NCBI GenBank assembly: GCA_964384915.1
Contig: CAYLMA010000013.1
Location: 1 to 64,000, forward strand
DNA: 64,000 bases
Reading direction: 5' to 3'
DNA from: Sulfurimicrobium sp964384915
Lineage (GTDB): Bacteria; Pseudomonadota; Gammaproteobacteria; Burkholderiales; Sulfuricellaceae
A program made the position numbers and the translations under genes. The notes below the pieces were generated by a model, which had not been told where the DNA came from, did no database searches, and saw only the letters and a program-made list of their open reading frames with translations. The first letter of the stretch is position 1. Each line of letters opens with the position of its first letter. Shown piece after piece: positions 33,825 to 42,316 of this stretch.

Positions 33825-35459
33825 ATGCCTTTCTTCGAGAATTTCCGTCAACCACCCCATATCCATCTGGGCTGGGTTGTCACGCTTTGCGTACTCTGGA
33901 CCCTGCTTGGACTGGTGGGCCACGATCCATGGAAGCCTGACGAGGCTTACAGCTTCGGGCTCGTCTATTCGATTCTGCAAGGCGGTGACTGGGTCATTCC
34001 CATGCTGGCCGGCGAACCCTTCATGGAAAAACCGCCGCTCTATTACCTAACCGCCGCCGCACTTGCCCAACTGTTTTCCGGCTGGCTGCCGCTGCATGAC
34101 GGCGCCCGCTTGGCAAGCGGGCTTTACATGGGCTTGGCGCTCGTTTTCACCGGCCTGACCGGACGCGAGCTATGGGGCAAAGGCTATGGCCGCATCACCG
34201 CCCTGATCATGATTGCCTGCTTGGGCCTGGTGGTGCGCACCCATCAACTTATCACCGACACAGCCTTGCTGGCAGGTGTAGCGATCGCTCTTTATGGCCT
34301 GGCCCTGGCGCCACGCATTCCGGTCATCGCGGGCATCATTATCGGCAGCGGCATGGGCATCGGCTTCATGTCCAAAGGCCTGTTCGAACCCGGCGTCATC
34401 GCCATCACCGCCCTGCTGCTGCCCCTCCTGTCCAGCGCCTGGCGCACCCGCCGCTATGCCATGTGCCTGATTATTGCACTCATCGCCGCCCTGCCCTGGC
34501 TCACCATCTGGCCGATCCTGCTGTATCAGCGCGCACCCGAGCTATTCACGGAATGGCTGTGGATCAACAACCTGGGACGCCTGACCGGCGCGACGCCGCT
34601 CCTCGCCAGCCACGAACCCGCTTATTACTTCACCATCCTGCCGTGGTTTGCCTGGCCCGCTCTGCCCCTGGCGCTCTGGACCTTGTGGCGTCACAACTGG
34701 AAAGATGGCCTCATCCCCGCCATTGCCTTGCCGCTCACCGGCTTCCTGGTGATTCTGGTGGTCCTGAGCACTGCTGTCACGGCGCGCGATGTGTATGCAC
34801 TGCCGCTGCTGCCGCCACTGGCGGTTTTAGCCACGGCGGCGGTCAACTCCTTGCGCAGGGGCGCGGCAAATTCACTCGATTGGTTCAGCGTAATGACTTT
34901 CAGCCTGATCGCCGGTTTATTGTGGCTCGGATGGTATGCCACCCTGACCGGCCACCCGGCCGAGGTTGCGCACTGGTTCGACAAGCGCCAGCCTGGCTAC
35001 GTCGCGCATTTCAATGGCTTGGCACTGCTTCCGGCCATGGCACTTAGCGCCGTATGGCTCGTTGTAGTCGCGCGCATAAAACGTAGCGCTCTGCGTGGGG
35101 TTGTCAATTCCGCTCTGGGCATTACCCTGGTCTGGGGACTGCTCGCCACCATCTGGCTGCCATGGCTCGACGCAGACAAGAGCTATCGCGCCATGATCAT
35201 TTCAATGCAAGGCAATCTACCCGCTCACTACAACTGCATCGGCAGCAAACAACTGGGCGAGCCTCAGCGCGCCCTGCTGCATTATTTTGCCGGCATCATC
35301 ACACTGCGCGATGAAATTGATGACAACCACTGCGAGTTGAAATTGATTCAGAGCAACGCGGATTTACAAGAGCATCCCGGTCCGGGATGGAAGCAGATCT
35401 GGCAGGGACGCCGCCAGGGTGATAACAAAGAACTTTTCACCCTGTTTCAAAAGCACTAA
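33825..35459 (+). CDS. ArnT/PMT-family membrane glycosyltransferase
   Basis: 544 residues with about 11-12 hydrophobic helices. The first loop has the acidic catalytic motif HDPWKPDEAYSFGL, and EKPPLYYL follows, both typical of GT83 (ArnT-like) enzymes that use polyprenyl-phosphate sugars on the periplasmic side. The C-terminal soluble tail of about 100 residues is short. The acceptor could be lipid A or another envelope glycan; waaF is nearby but separated by rpmE and its terminator. An arn operon is not present, so the symbol arnT is withheld. Confidence 0.82.
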   Translation: MPFFENFRQPPHIHLGWVVTLCVLWTLLGLVGHDPWKPDEAYSFGLVYSILQGGDWVIPMLAGEPFMEKPPLYYLTAAALAQLFSGWLPLHDGARLASGLYMGLALVFTGLTGRELWGKGYGRITALIMIACLGLVVRTHQLITDTALLAGVAIALYGLALAPRIPVIAGIIIGSGMGIGFMSKGLFEPGVIAITALLLPLLSSAWRTRRYAMCLIIALIAALPWLTIWPILLYQRAPELFTEWLWINNLGRLTGATPLLASHEPAYYFTILPWFAWPALPLALWTLWRHNWKDGLIPAIALPLTGFLVILVVLSTAVTARDVYALPLLPPLAVLATAAVNSLRRGAANSLDWFSVMTFSLIAGLLWLGWYATLTGHPAEVAHWFDKRQPGYVAHFNGLALLPAMALSAVWLVVVARIKRSALRGVVNSALGITLVWGLLATIWLPWLDADKSYRAMIISMQGNLPAHYNCIGSKQLGEPQRALLHYFAGIITLRDEIDDNHCELKLIQSNADLQEHPGPGWKQIWQGRRQGDNKELFTLFQKH

Positions 35460-35569
35460 GCGCCTATGAACTTGAATTATTTTGCCGCTTATGTCCTAAT
35501 ACCAAATATATAAGTTATATTCGATCTATATATTACAAATAATGTCGTAAAATTTTTTTGGAGAACAAT

Positions 35570-36253
35570 ATGAAAAACACCCGAATTGCCAAAATCACGC
35601 TGGCTCTGGTTATGAGCGTGGCCTTTTCTGGTGCCGCCTTTGCTCACTCGGTGGAAAAAGAAGGCTACCTGATTGACACCCGTGGCAACGTGGTTAAAAA
35701 CAACTTCAAAGAGTGCTGGAGAACCGGTTACTGGACCCCGGCAATGGCTATTGCAGAATGCGATCCAGACTTGACCAAGAAAGAACCAAAAGCTGCAGCA
35801 GCGGTTCCGGCTGCGGCAGCAGCGGCTGCCGGCCCGGAAAAACCAGCCTTCGACAAAATCACACTGCAAGCCGAAACCCTGTTTGATTTCGACAAGTCCG
35901 TGGTTCGCGCTGATGGCAAGCAGAAGCTGAACGACGAAGTGGTCGGCAAAATGAAGCAGTATCCGCAAGTTGAAGTAGTTCTGGTCACCGGCCATGCCGA
36001 TCGCATCGGCAAGGAAGGCTACAACCAGAAACTGTCCGAGCGCCGCGCTGCTGCGGTCAAGGACTACCTGGTCAGCCAGGGCGTTGAAGCCGGCCGCATC
36101 GAAACCGCAGCCAAGGGTGAAGCTGAGCCGGTCGTTGCCTGCAGCGACGTCAAGGGCAAGGAAAGCGGCAAAAACAAGAAACTGGTTGAGTGCCTGCAAC
36201 CCAACCGCCGCGTGATGGTTGAAGTCAAAGTACAGAAGCCGACCCAGAAGTAA
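35570..36253 (+). CDS. OmpA-family outer-membrane protein, short form
   Basis: 227 residues. GGAG precedes ATG 35570. The signal peptide ends at GAAFA. A short N-terminal segment has one Cys pair (ECWRTGYW ... AIAECDP), then an Ala/Pro-rich linker, then the OmpA_C peptidoglycan-binding domain (TLFDFDKSVV, TGHADRIGKEGYNQKLSERRA, NRRVMVEV). There is no 8-strand barrel, so it is a soluble periplasmic or lipid-free peptidoglycan-associated form common in betaproteobacteria. A strong terminator follows, suggesting high expression. Confidence 0.9.
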   Translation: MKNTRIAKITLALVMSVAFSGAAFAHSVEKEGYLIDTRGNVVKNNFKECWRTGYWTPAMAIAECDPDLTKKEPKAAAAVPAAAAAAAGPEKPAFDKITLQAETLFDFDKSVVRADGKQKLNDEVVGKMKQYPQVEVVLVTGHADRIGKEGYNQKLSERRAAAVKDYLVSQGVEAGRIETAAKGEAEPVVACSDVKGKESGKNKKLVECLQPNRRVMVEVKVQKPTQK

Positions 36254-36272
36254 TCAAGGGTTGAGTTCTCAC

Positions 36273-36303
36273 AAAAAGCCCCGCCTGCGCGGGGCTTTTT
36301 TCT
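36273..36303 (+). terminator. Terminator of the OmpA-like gene
   Basis: Stem AAAAGCCCCGC / GCGGGGCTTTT with a tiny loop and T-run. It ends only about 15 bp before the mtaD start. Confidence 0.9.
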
Positions 36304-36318
36304 TGACCAGATTTCAAG

Positions 36319-37641
36319 ATGCGACAAGCCGATACCATTATTGATGCGCGCTGGGTGGTTCCTGTCAGACCGGCCCACCAGGTACTGCACCACCACAGCG
36401 TAGTAATCAGCGCGGGGAGCATTGCCGCCATCCTGCCCACACCCGAAGCCCACGCACATTTTTCTGCCGGCCGCGTGGTCAACTTGGGAGAGCATGCCCT
36501 TATTCCCGGATTGATCAATCTTCACACCCATGCGGCGATGAACCTGATGCGCGGCCTGGCCGATGATCTGCCGCTGATGGAATGGCTGCAACAGTATATC
36601 TGGCCGTCTGAAAGCCGCCATGTCTCGAAGCAATTCGTGCATGACGGAACCCTTCTGGCCTGCGCGGAAATGCTGCGCGGCGGCATCACCTGCTTCAACG
36701 ACATGTATTTCTTTCCGGACGCGGCGGCCGAAGCCGTGCTCAAATCCGGAATGAGAGCCACCATTGGCTTGATTACACTGGATTTCCCCACGCCTTATGC
36801 CAGCGATGCGAACACCTACCTGCACAAGGGCCTGTCCATTCGCGACCAGTTCTCGGCTGAGCCACTGCTTTCTTTCTCTCTCGCCCCGCATGCGCCCTAT
36901 ACCGTCAGTGACAAGACATTGGGCAAGGTGCTGACCTATGCCGACCAACTGGATTTGCCGATCCACATCCATCTCCACGAAACAGAGGATGAAATCCAGC
37001 AGAGCCTGAAACAGTATCAGCTCAGGCCGCTGCAACGCATGCAGAATCTGGGCTTGCTGGTTCCCAACCTGATTGCTGTACATGCCGTGCATTTAACGCA
37101 GCACGAAATGGCAACGCTTGCCCGCCAGGGTTGCCATGTCGTCCACTGCCCCACTTCCAACCTCAAGCTGGCGAGCGGCATCGCCCCCATCCATGGCATG
37201 ATGGAACAGGGCGTCAACGTTGGCATCGGAACCGATGGCGCCGCCAGCAACAACCGCCTCGACATGTTCCAGGAAATGCGGCTGGCGGCCTTGCTCGCCA
37301 AGGGCATTAGTGGCGAGGCTGATCGCCTGCCCGCTTTCGACGCACTGCAGATGGCGACCATCAACGGCGCCCGCGCCCTCGGGCTGGACCACCGGATCGG
37401 CTCACTGGAACCCGGCAAGGCCGCCGACATGAGCGCAATCAGACTCAGCAATCTGGAAACCATGCCATGTTATGATGTGATTTCGCATTTGATATACGCG
37501 GCCGGCCGCGAGCATGTCACCCATGTATGGGTCAATGGCGCCCCCGTGCTGGAGAACGGCAATCTGCTCACACTCTCGCTGCAGCAACTGTCCGCACAGG
37601 CCATACTTTGGCAGGAAAGAATAGGTAAGAAACATGAGTAA
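36319..37641 (+). CDS. mtaD: 5-methylthioadenosine / S-adenosylhomocysteine deaminase family amidohydrolase
   Basis: 440 residues, TRZ/ATZ-type amidohydrolase. Metal ligands: HTH in LINLHTHAAMNLMRG, HLHE, AVHAVHL and GTDGAASNN. The length and GLADDLPLMEWL block are those of MtaD-like deaminases that act on methylthioadenosine, S-adenosylhomocysteine or adenosine. It overlaps ubiG by 8 bp, a pairing that makes sense because UbiG produces S-adenosylhomocysteine. Confidence 0.85.
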   Translation: MRQADTIIDARWVVPVRPAHQVLHHHSVVISAGSIAAILPTPEAHAHFSAGRVVNLGEHALIPGLINLHTHAAMNLMRGLADDLPLMEWLQQYIWPSESRHVSKQFVHDGTLLACAEMLRGGITCFNDMYFFPDAAAEAVLKSGMRATIGLITLDFPTPYASDANTYLHKGLSIRDQFSAEPLLSFSLAPHAPYTVSDKTLGKVLTYADQLDLPIHIHLHETEDEIQQSLKQYQLRPLQRMQNLGLLVPNLIAVHAVHLTQHEMATLARQGCHVVHCPTSNLKLASGIAPIHGMMEQGVNVGIGTDGAASNNRLDMFQEMRLAALLAKGISGEADRLPAFDALQMATINGARALGLDHRIGSLEPGKAADMSAIRLSNLETMPCYDVISHLIYAAGREHVTHVWVNGAPVLENGNLLTLSLQQLSAQAILWQERIGKKHE

Positions 37642-38353
37642 CTCATACGCAACTCAAAACGCAGATCACCACGAACTCGACAAATTCAGCCAGCTCGCTC
37701 ACCGCTGGTGGGACCCCAACAGCGAATTCAAGCCCCTGCATGACATCAACCCCTTGCGCCTGGAATACATCGACAGCCTTGCAGGGCTGGCGGGCAAACA
37801 GGTGCTGGATGTAGGCTGTGGCGGCGGCATCCTCTCGGAAAGCATGGCGGCGCGTGGCGCCAAGGTAACCGGCATCGACCTGGGCGAAAAAGCGCTCAAA
37901 GTGGCCAAGCTTCACCTGCTGGAAAGCGGCCAGAACGTGGATTACCGCCTGATCGCCGTGGAAGAACTGGCGCAGCAATCCCCCAGTGGTTATGACGTGA
38001 TCACCTGCATGGAAATGCTGGAGCACGTCCCTGACCCCTTGAGCGTCGTCAAAGCCTGCACCCAACTGGTCAGGCCCGGCGGCCACGTGTTCTTTTCCAC
38101 CCTCAACCGCAACCTCAAGTCCTACCTGTTCGCGGTGATCGGCGCCGAATACCTGCTCAACATGCTGCCGCGCGGCACCCACGACTACTCCAAATTCATC
38201 AAGCCCTCCGAACTGGCGCGGCACTGCCGCACAGCCGGCCTGACGGTTGAGCAAATCACCGGCATGAGCTACAACCCGCTATCCAAGGTGTACTCGCTCG
38301 GTGAAGACACGAGCATCAACTACCTGATGGCCTGCCGCCGCGAAGCGGAGTAG
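37634..38353 (+). CDS. ubiG: Ubiquinone biosynthesis O-methyltransferase
   Basis: 239 residues. The start NADHHELDKFSQLAHRWWDPNSEF is the UbiG signature, and the SAM-binding motif VLDVGCGGGILSESMA follows, with CMEMLEHVPDP further on. It performs both O-methylation steps of ubiquinone synthesis. It sits between mtaD (overlap) and gph (8-bp gap) in one operon, a common betaproteobacterial order. Confidence 0.95.
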   Translation: MSNSYATQNADHHELDKFSQLAHRWWDPNSEFKPLHDINPLRLEYIDSLAGLAGKQVLDVGCGGGILSESMAARGAKVTGIDLGEKALKVAKLHLLESGQNVDYRLIAVEELAQQSPSGYDVITCMEMLEHVPDPLSVVKACTQLVRPGGHVFFSTLNRNLKSYLFAVIGAEYLLNMLPRGTHDYSKFIKPSELARHCRTAGLTVEQITGMSYNPLSKVYSLGEDTSINYLMACRREAE

Positions 38354-38361
38354 CAGGAGAC

Positions 38362-39021
38362 ATGATCAAGGCAGTCCTGTTCGACCTCGACGGCACGCTC
38401 GCCGACACGGCGCTGGACCTGGGATTCGCGCTCAACGAACAGCGCCAGAGGCATGGCCTGGCGCCGCTCCCGCACGAACACATCCGGCCCTACGCCTCCC
38501 ACGGCACCGTCGGCCTGCTCGCTGCCGGCTTCGGCCTGAATCCTGAGGACGAGCAATTCCCCAGCATGAGGGCGGAATACCTGGAGCTCTACACCGCCAA
38601 TCTGTGCCGCCTCACCCGCCTGTTCGAGGGCATGGCCGAAACCCTGGATGCGCTCGAACACAAAGGCATCGCCTGGGGCGTCGTCACCAACAAGCCCGCG
38701 CGCTTCACCGACCCGCTCATGGCGGCGCTGGGCCTGAGTAAACGCGCATCCAGCATCATCAGCGGCGACACCTGCGCCCACCCCAAACCGCACCCCGAGC
38801 CGCTCTTGCGCGCCAGCCGTGAAATCGCCGTGGCGCCAGAGCAATGCGCCTACGTAGGCGATGCCGAGCGCGACGTGGAAGCAGCCATCGCCGCCGGCAT
38901 GCTCCCCATCGTCGCGCGCTACGGCTATCTCGGCGCGGACGACCGTCCCGAGCAATGGGGCGCACAAGACTTCATCGGGCATCCGGCGGAACTATTGCGC
39001 TTTCTCGAACGGCCGTTGTGA
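38362..39021 (+). CDS. gph: Phosphoglycolate phosphatase (HAD family)
   Basis: 219 residues. HAD motifs: AVLFDLDGTLADTA (nucleophile Asp 8), VVTNKPA, HPKPHPEP (Lys) and YVGDAERDVEAA. AGGAG precedes the ATG. In an autotroph this enzyme would remove 2-phosphoglycolate made by Rubisco oxygenation. Alternatively it is the UbiG-linked HAD phosphatase of general metabolism (MupP-like); sequence alone does not separate these. Confidence 0.85.
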   Translation: MIKAVLFDLDGTLADTALDLGFALNEQRQRHGLAPLPHEHIRPYASHGTVGLLAAGFGLNPEDEQFPSMRAEYLELYTANLCRLTRLFEGMAETLDALEHKGIAWGVVTNKPARFTDPLMAALGLSKRASSIISGDTCAHPKPHPEPLLRASREIAVAPEQCAYVGDAERDVEAAIAAGMLPIVARYGYLGADDRPEQWGAQDFIGHPAELLRFLERPL

Positions 39022-39076
39022 TAAACTTCAAGCTCATGTTGAACTTTGTCCATCCGGCTCAGTCAATGTAAAGCAT

Positions 39077-39437
39077 GGGGGCGACCCGGTTTCGACGTGG
39101 GTTGCAAAGCAGCGTAGGGCATACCGAGGACCAGTTCCCTCGTTAATCTACTGGAAAAAACTAGTCGCAAACGACGAAAACTTCGCTGTAGCCGCTTAAG
39201 GCTTAGCCTCTGCAACGGTTCTCTCATGGGCCGTGCCGGGAAACCGGCAGCAGAGTCATTCACATGGGATCGCGCCGGTCCGGGTTACTTGAACCGGTGC
39301 TAAAGAAAAGGTAACTCGCCCGAGTCCAGCCTGTCCGGTTGGCGTGACAAGGGTTAAAACCAAACAATCGGACTAAGTATGTAGAACTGCCTGTAGAGGG
39401 CTTGCGGACGCGGGTTCGATTCCCGCCGCCTCCACCA
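39077..39437 (+). ncRNA. ssrA: Transfer-messenger RNA
   Basis: 361 nt with encoded CCA. The 5' end GGGGGCGACCCGG pairs with the 3' end CGCCTCC; the T-arm GGTTCGATTCC is intact. The tag frame (39167-39199) reads ANDENFAVAA and ends TAA. One-piece tmRNA, with the 3' end serving as an integration site (see the island). Confidence 0.97.
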
Positions 39438-39447
39438 AAATCGAACA
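39407..39447 (+). other. Left attachment site (attL) in ssrA 3' end
   Basis: GACGCGGGTTCGATTCCCG and following bases recur at 47136-47173 with few differences (16 identical bases TTCGATTCCCGCCGCC in the core, plus CACCA and AATCGAACA). This is the left copy of a site-specific integration repeat. Confidence 0.8.
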
Positions 39448-39480
39448 GCAACGGCACCCAAGAGGTGCCGTTGCTGTTTG
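39444..39480 (+). terminator. Terminator of ssrA, island copy
   Basis: A 15-bp stem AACAGCAACGGCACC / GGTGCCGTTGCTGTT with a 5-nt loop, 6 bp past ssrA. A diverged copy stands at the right att site. Confidence 0.8.
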
Positions 39481-39517
39481 TGGTGCAGGAGAAACTCAAC
39501 CCGACCCCAATATTTAG

Positions 39518-39569
39518 GTGCATTCCGCGTTTGCCGGAAGATGTCCTTGGTGGAGTAGTACCGGGCCAT
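39518..39569 (-). pseudogene. 5' stump of a truncated gene at the island edge
   Basis: On the minus strand AAGGAG precedes an ATG at 39569 by 7 bases and the frame opens MARYYSTKDIFRQTRN. This resembles the start of a conserved family beginning MA-YY-TK-FFRQ-PN (recognised from memory, function unknown). After about 17 codons the similarity ends and the frame runs through the ssrA terminator. It is a gene cut off at or near the integration boundary. Confidence 0.45.
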
Positions 39570-39785
39570 GCGTTCGCTCCTTAGATGGTGGAATCGATTG
39601 TTTGGATTATGCAGAACATTACGGTACATTACAGCACATTCGCATTATCAGACAGCTTGAGGGAAACCATGGCCGCTGCAGATACCACCAATCTGCACAA
39701 CCTGAAACCCACCGCAGGTCAGTAATCAGGTCAAGCAATTGAAGAATATCAATGCACACCTGCCGAGCAAGAACCAGGACTTAAC
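39570..39785. other. Island left non-coding stretch
   Basis: Between the stump and mod. A 17-codon frame from ATG 39669 (MAADTTNLHNLK...) ends at once and may be a gene remnant. The mod promoter should lie here. Confidence 0.4.
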
Positions 39786-41678
39786 ATGACTGAACAGAAC
39801 CATAGCGTCAGCAGCATCGCCCATACACCCAACCCCGCCGATGATCGTCGCGCGCAGCTGGCCGCTCTCGTGCCCGACGCCTTCTCGGAAGGCAAGCTCG
39901 ACATGGCCGCGCTCAAGCGCGCCTTGGGGGAAGAGGCCGTCATCGAAGGCTTTGAGCGTTACGCGCTCACCTGGGCTGGCAAGGCCAACGCTTACAAGGT
40001 GCTGCAAACGCCGTCCACCGCCACGCTGCGACCGCAACGCGACTTGTCGGTGAACTTCGACGAGGCGCAGCATGTGTTCATCGAGGGCGAAAATCTGGAA
40101 GTGCTGAAGGTCTTGCAGAAGGCCTACTTCGGCAAGGTCAAGCTGATCTACATCGACCCACCCTATAACACCGGCTCGGACAGTTTCATCTACCCCGACC
40201 GCTTCCAGGAAAGCAAGGAAGACTACCTGCGCCGCATCAACGACCTGGCCGACGACGGCACGCTGATGCGCGAAGGCTTCTTCCGCAAGAACAGCAAGGA
40301 AAACGGCCATTATCACAGCAACTGGCTGTCGATGATGTTGCCGCGCCTGTACATCGCCCGCAATCTGCTGCGCGAGGACGGGGTGATCTTCGTGTCCTGC
40401 GACGACAACGAGGTGCATAACCTGCGGTGCCTGATGAATGAGGTGTTCGGTGGGGAAAACTTTGTCGCCACGGTTATCTGGCAGAAGGTCTACTCGCCGA
40501 AGAACTCCGCCAAGCATTTTTCCGAGGATCACGATTACGTCCTCGTATATTCACGTCACGCGGAGGATTGGCGACCAGCCTTGCTGCCGCGTACCGATGA
40601 AATGGAAGCGCGTTACGACAATCCCGATGACGATCCACGCGGCCCCTGGAAGCCAGGTGACTTGTCCGCTCGAAATTACTACGGCGAAGGGACTTATCCG
40701 ATCACCTGCCCATCGGGGAGGGTAATCGATGGCCCACCGTCAGGTACTTACTGGCGCGTCTCGAAGAACAAGCTCCAGGCGTTGAATAGCGATAATCGTA
40801 TCTGGTGGGGCAAGAACGGCAACAATGTTCCGGCCATCAAGCGTTTCCTTTCCGAGGTCAAACAAGGCCGCGTTCCCCAAACGCTCTGGACTTACGACGA
40901 AGTCGGTCATACCCAGGAAGCGAAAAAAGAGCTTGTCGCGCTGGTGGATTTTCCCAATTCCGATGCGGTATTCGAGACGCCCAAACCGACCCGCTTGATC
41001 CGGCAAATGCTCAAGCTTGGAACGGATAGCGAGAACGGTGACTTGGTAGTGGATTTTTTTGGCGGCTCCGCAACTACGCTTCAAGCTGTAATGGAACAGA
41101 ACATTGAGGACAGTGGGCGCCGCCGCTGCATAGTGGTGCAGCTACCGGAGCCGATTGAAGGCGCAAGTGAAAAGCTCAAAACCATTGCGGACATCGGGCG
41201 TGAACGAATAACCAAGGTAATCGAGAATATCAAGGAGCAAGCCGATTTGGTCTCCATGCCAAGCGAAGACCTTGGCTTTAAATCCTTCCTCCTCACCCCC
41301 TCCAATTTCAAGCAATGGCGCGGCGACGGTATCGATACCCCCGAGCAACTGGCCGAGCAAATCGAGATGTTCGCCAAGTCCGAGAAGGAAGGCGCGCAAG
41401 TGGAGCACATGCTTTACGAGCTGCTATTGAAGTTCGGTCAGGAGCTGACCACGCCGGTGGAAACGCTGGACGTGGCCGGTGGCAAGGTATTCGCCATCCA
41501 CCAGCGCAAGATGCTGTTCGTGCTGGAGTCGTTCACCGACGCCATGATCCAGCCGCTGGTGGAGCTGAAGCCGCGCGAGATCATCGCCATCGACGGGGTG
41601 TTCCACGACTCCGACACGCTGAAGACCAACCTCGACTTGCAATGCCACGACGCGGGCATCAAGTTCACTTGTTTGTGA
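39786..41678 (+). CDS. mod: Type III restriction-modification DNA methyltransferase (Mod)
   Basis: 630 residues. N6-adenine methyltransferase of beta order: catalytic DPPYNTGSDSFIY (about 126) comes first, and the SAM-binding block VVDFFGGSATT near residue 422 comes later. The variable middle (about 220-400) should contain the target-recognition domain. The N-terminal 80 residues are the type-III-specific extension. It methylates the recognition site and is needed for cleavage by Res. First gene of a four-gene operon. Confidence 0.93.
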   Translation: MTEQNHSVSSIAHTPNPADDRRAQLAALVPDAFSEGKLDMAALKRALGEEAVIEGFERYALTWAGKANAYKVLQTPSTATLRPQRDLSVNFDEAQHVFIEGENLEVLKVLQKAYFGKVKLIYIDPPYNTGSDSFIYPDRFQESKEDYLRRINDLADDGTLMREGFFRKNSKENGHYHSNWLSMMLPRLYIARNLLREDGVIFVSCDDNEVHNLRCLMNEVFGGENFVATVIWQKVYSPKNSAKHFSEDHDYVLVYSRHAEDWRPALLPRTDEMEARYDNPDDDPRGPWKPGDLSARNYYGEGTYPITCPSGRVIDGPPSGTYWRVSKNKLQALNSDNRIWWGKNGNNVPAIKRFLSEVKQGRVPQTLWTYDEVGHTQEAKKELVALVDFPNSDAVFETPKPTRLIRQMLKLGTDSENGDLVVDFFGGSATTLQAVMEQNIEDSGRRRCIVVQLPEPIEGASEKLKTIADIGRERITKVIENIKEQADLVSMPSEDLGFKSFLLTPSNFKQWRGDGIDTPEQLAEQIEMFAKSEKEGAQVEHMLYELLLKFGQELTTPVETLDVAGGKVFAIHQRKMLFVLESFTDAMIQPLVELKPREIIAIDGVFHDSDTLKTNLDLQCHDAGIKFTCL

Positions 41679-41690
41679 TGGGAGAAGCCG

Positions 41691-41981
41691 ATGAAACCCT
41701 CTGTTGCACTTGATCTGAAACGTGCTGCTGTGCGCGAGGCAGCAAGCCGTTTTCACACGGCAAACCCGCGCATTTTTGGCTCGGTGCTGCATGGTGCCGA
41801 CCAGGACGGCAGCGATCTCGATCTGTTGGTAGACGCCCTCCCCGGCACGACATTGTTTGATCTTGGCGGCCTGCAAGTCGAACTGGAAGCACTGCTGTGC
41901 GTGCGGGTCGATGTGCTGACGCCGGGCGACCTGCCACCGAAATTTCGCCAGCAGGTGTTGGCGGAGGCGCAGCCGGTATGA
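41691..41981 (+). CDS. mntA: MntA-type nucleotidyltransferase antitoxin
   Basis: 96 residues. Minimal nucleotidyltransferase with IFGSVLHGADQDGSDLDLLVD (GSx...DxD motif intact; second Asp in RVDVLTP). Family knowledge: MntA antitoxins AMPylate and silence the partner HepT RNase. It starts 12 bp after mod and overlaps hepT by 4 bp. Confidence 0.88.
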   Translation: MKPSVALDLKRAAVREAASRFHTANPRIFGSVLHGADQDGSDLDLLVDALPGTTLFDLGGLQVELEALLCVRVDVLTPGDLPPKFRQQVLAEAQPV

Positions 41982-42316
41982 ACGAAAACCGCCTTGCCGA
42001 CTATCTTGATCATCTGCAGCAGGCGGCTGCGGATGCATGCAGTTTCGTTGAGGGTTTGAGCAAGGAAGATTTCCTGGCAGACAAGCGTACCCAGCAGGCT
42101 GTCATCATGAGCCTCATCGTCATCGGAGAAGCCGCCACCAAGATCATGGATCAGCACGCCGAGTTCGCCGACCGGCACCCGGAAGTGCCGTGGCGCAGTA
42201 TGCGCGGGATGCGCAATCGCATCGCTCATGGTTATTTCGACATCAACCTCGAAGTGGTTTGGGACACGGTGCAGACGGCTCTGCCGGAATTGTTGGAGCG
42301 GTTGCGCGCACGATGA
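41978..42316 (+). CDS. hepT: HepT-type HEPN toxin (DUF86)
   Basis: 112 residues from ATG 41978. All-helical HEPN protein with the RNase motif RNRIAHGY (Rx4HxY) near residue 82, the pattern also targeted by MntA AMPylation. It overlaps both mntA (ATGA) and res (ATGA), so the four genes of the operon are translationally tied. Confidence 0.88.
   Translation: MNENRLADYLDHLQQAAADACSFVEGLSKEDFLADKRTQQAVIMSLIVIGEAATKIMDQHAEFADRHPEVPWRSMRGMRNRIAHGYFDINLEVVWDTVQTALPELLERLRAR

Noticed and set aside
39260..39523. Minus-strand frames antisense to ssrA with GGGNRTRVRKP or RRESNPR motifs (also at 47131-47388)
   Set aside because: These motifs are the familiar translation of T-arm sequences of tRNA/tmRNA, not proteins.
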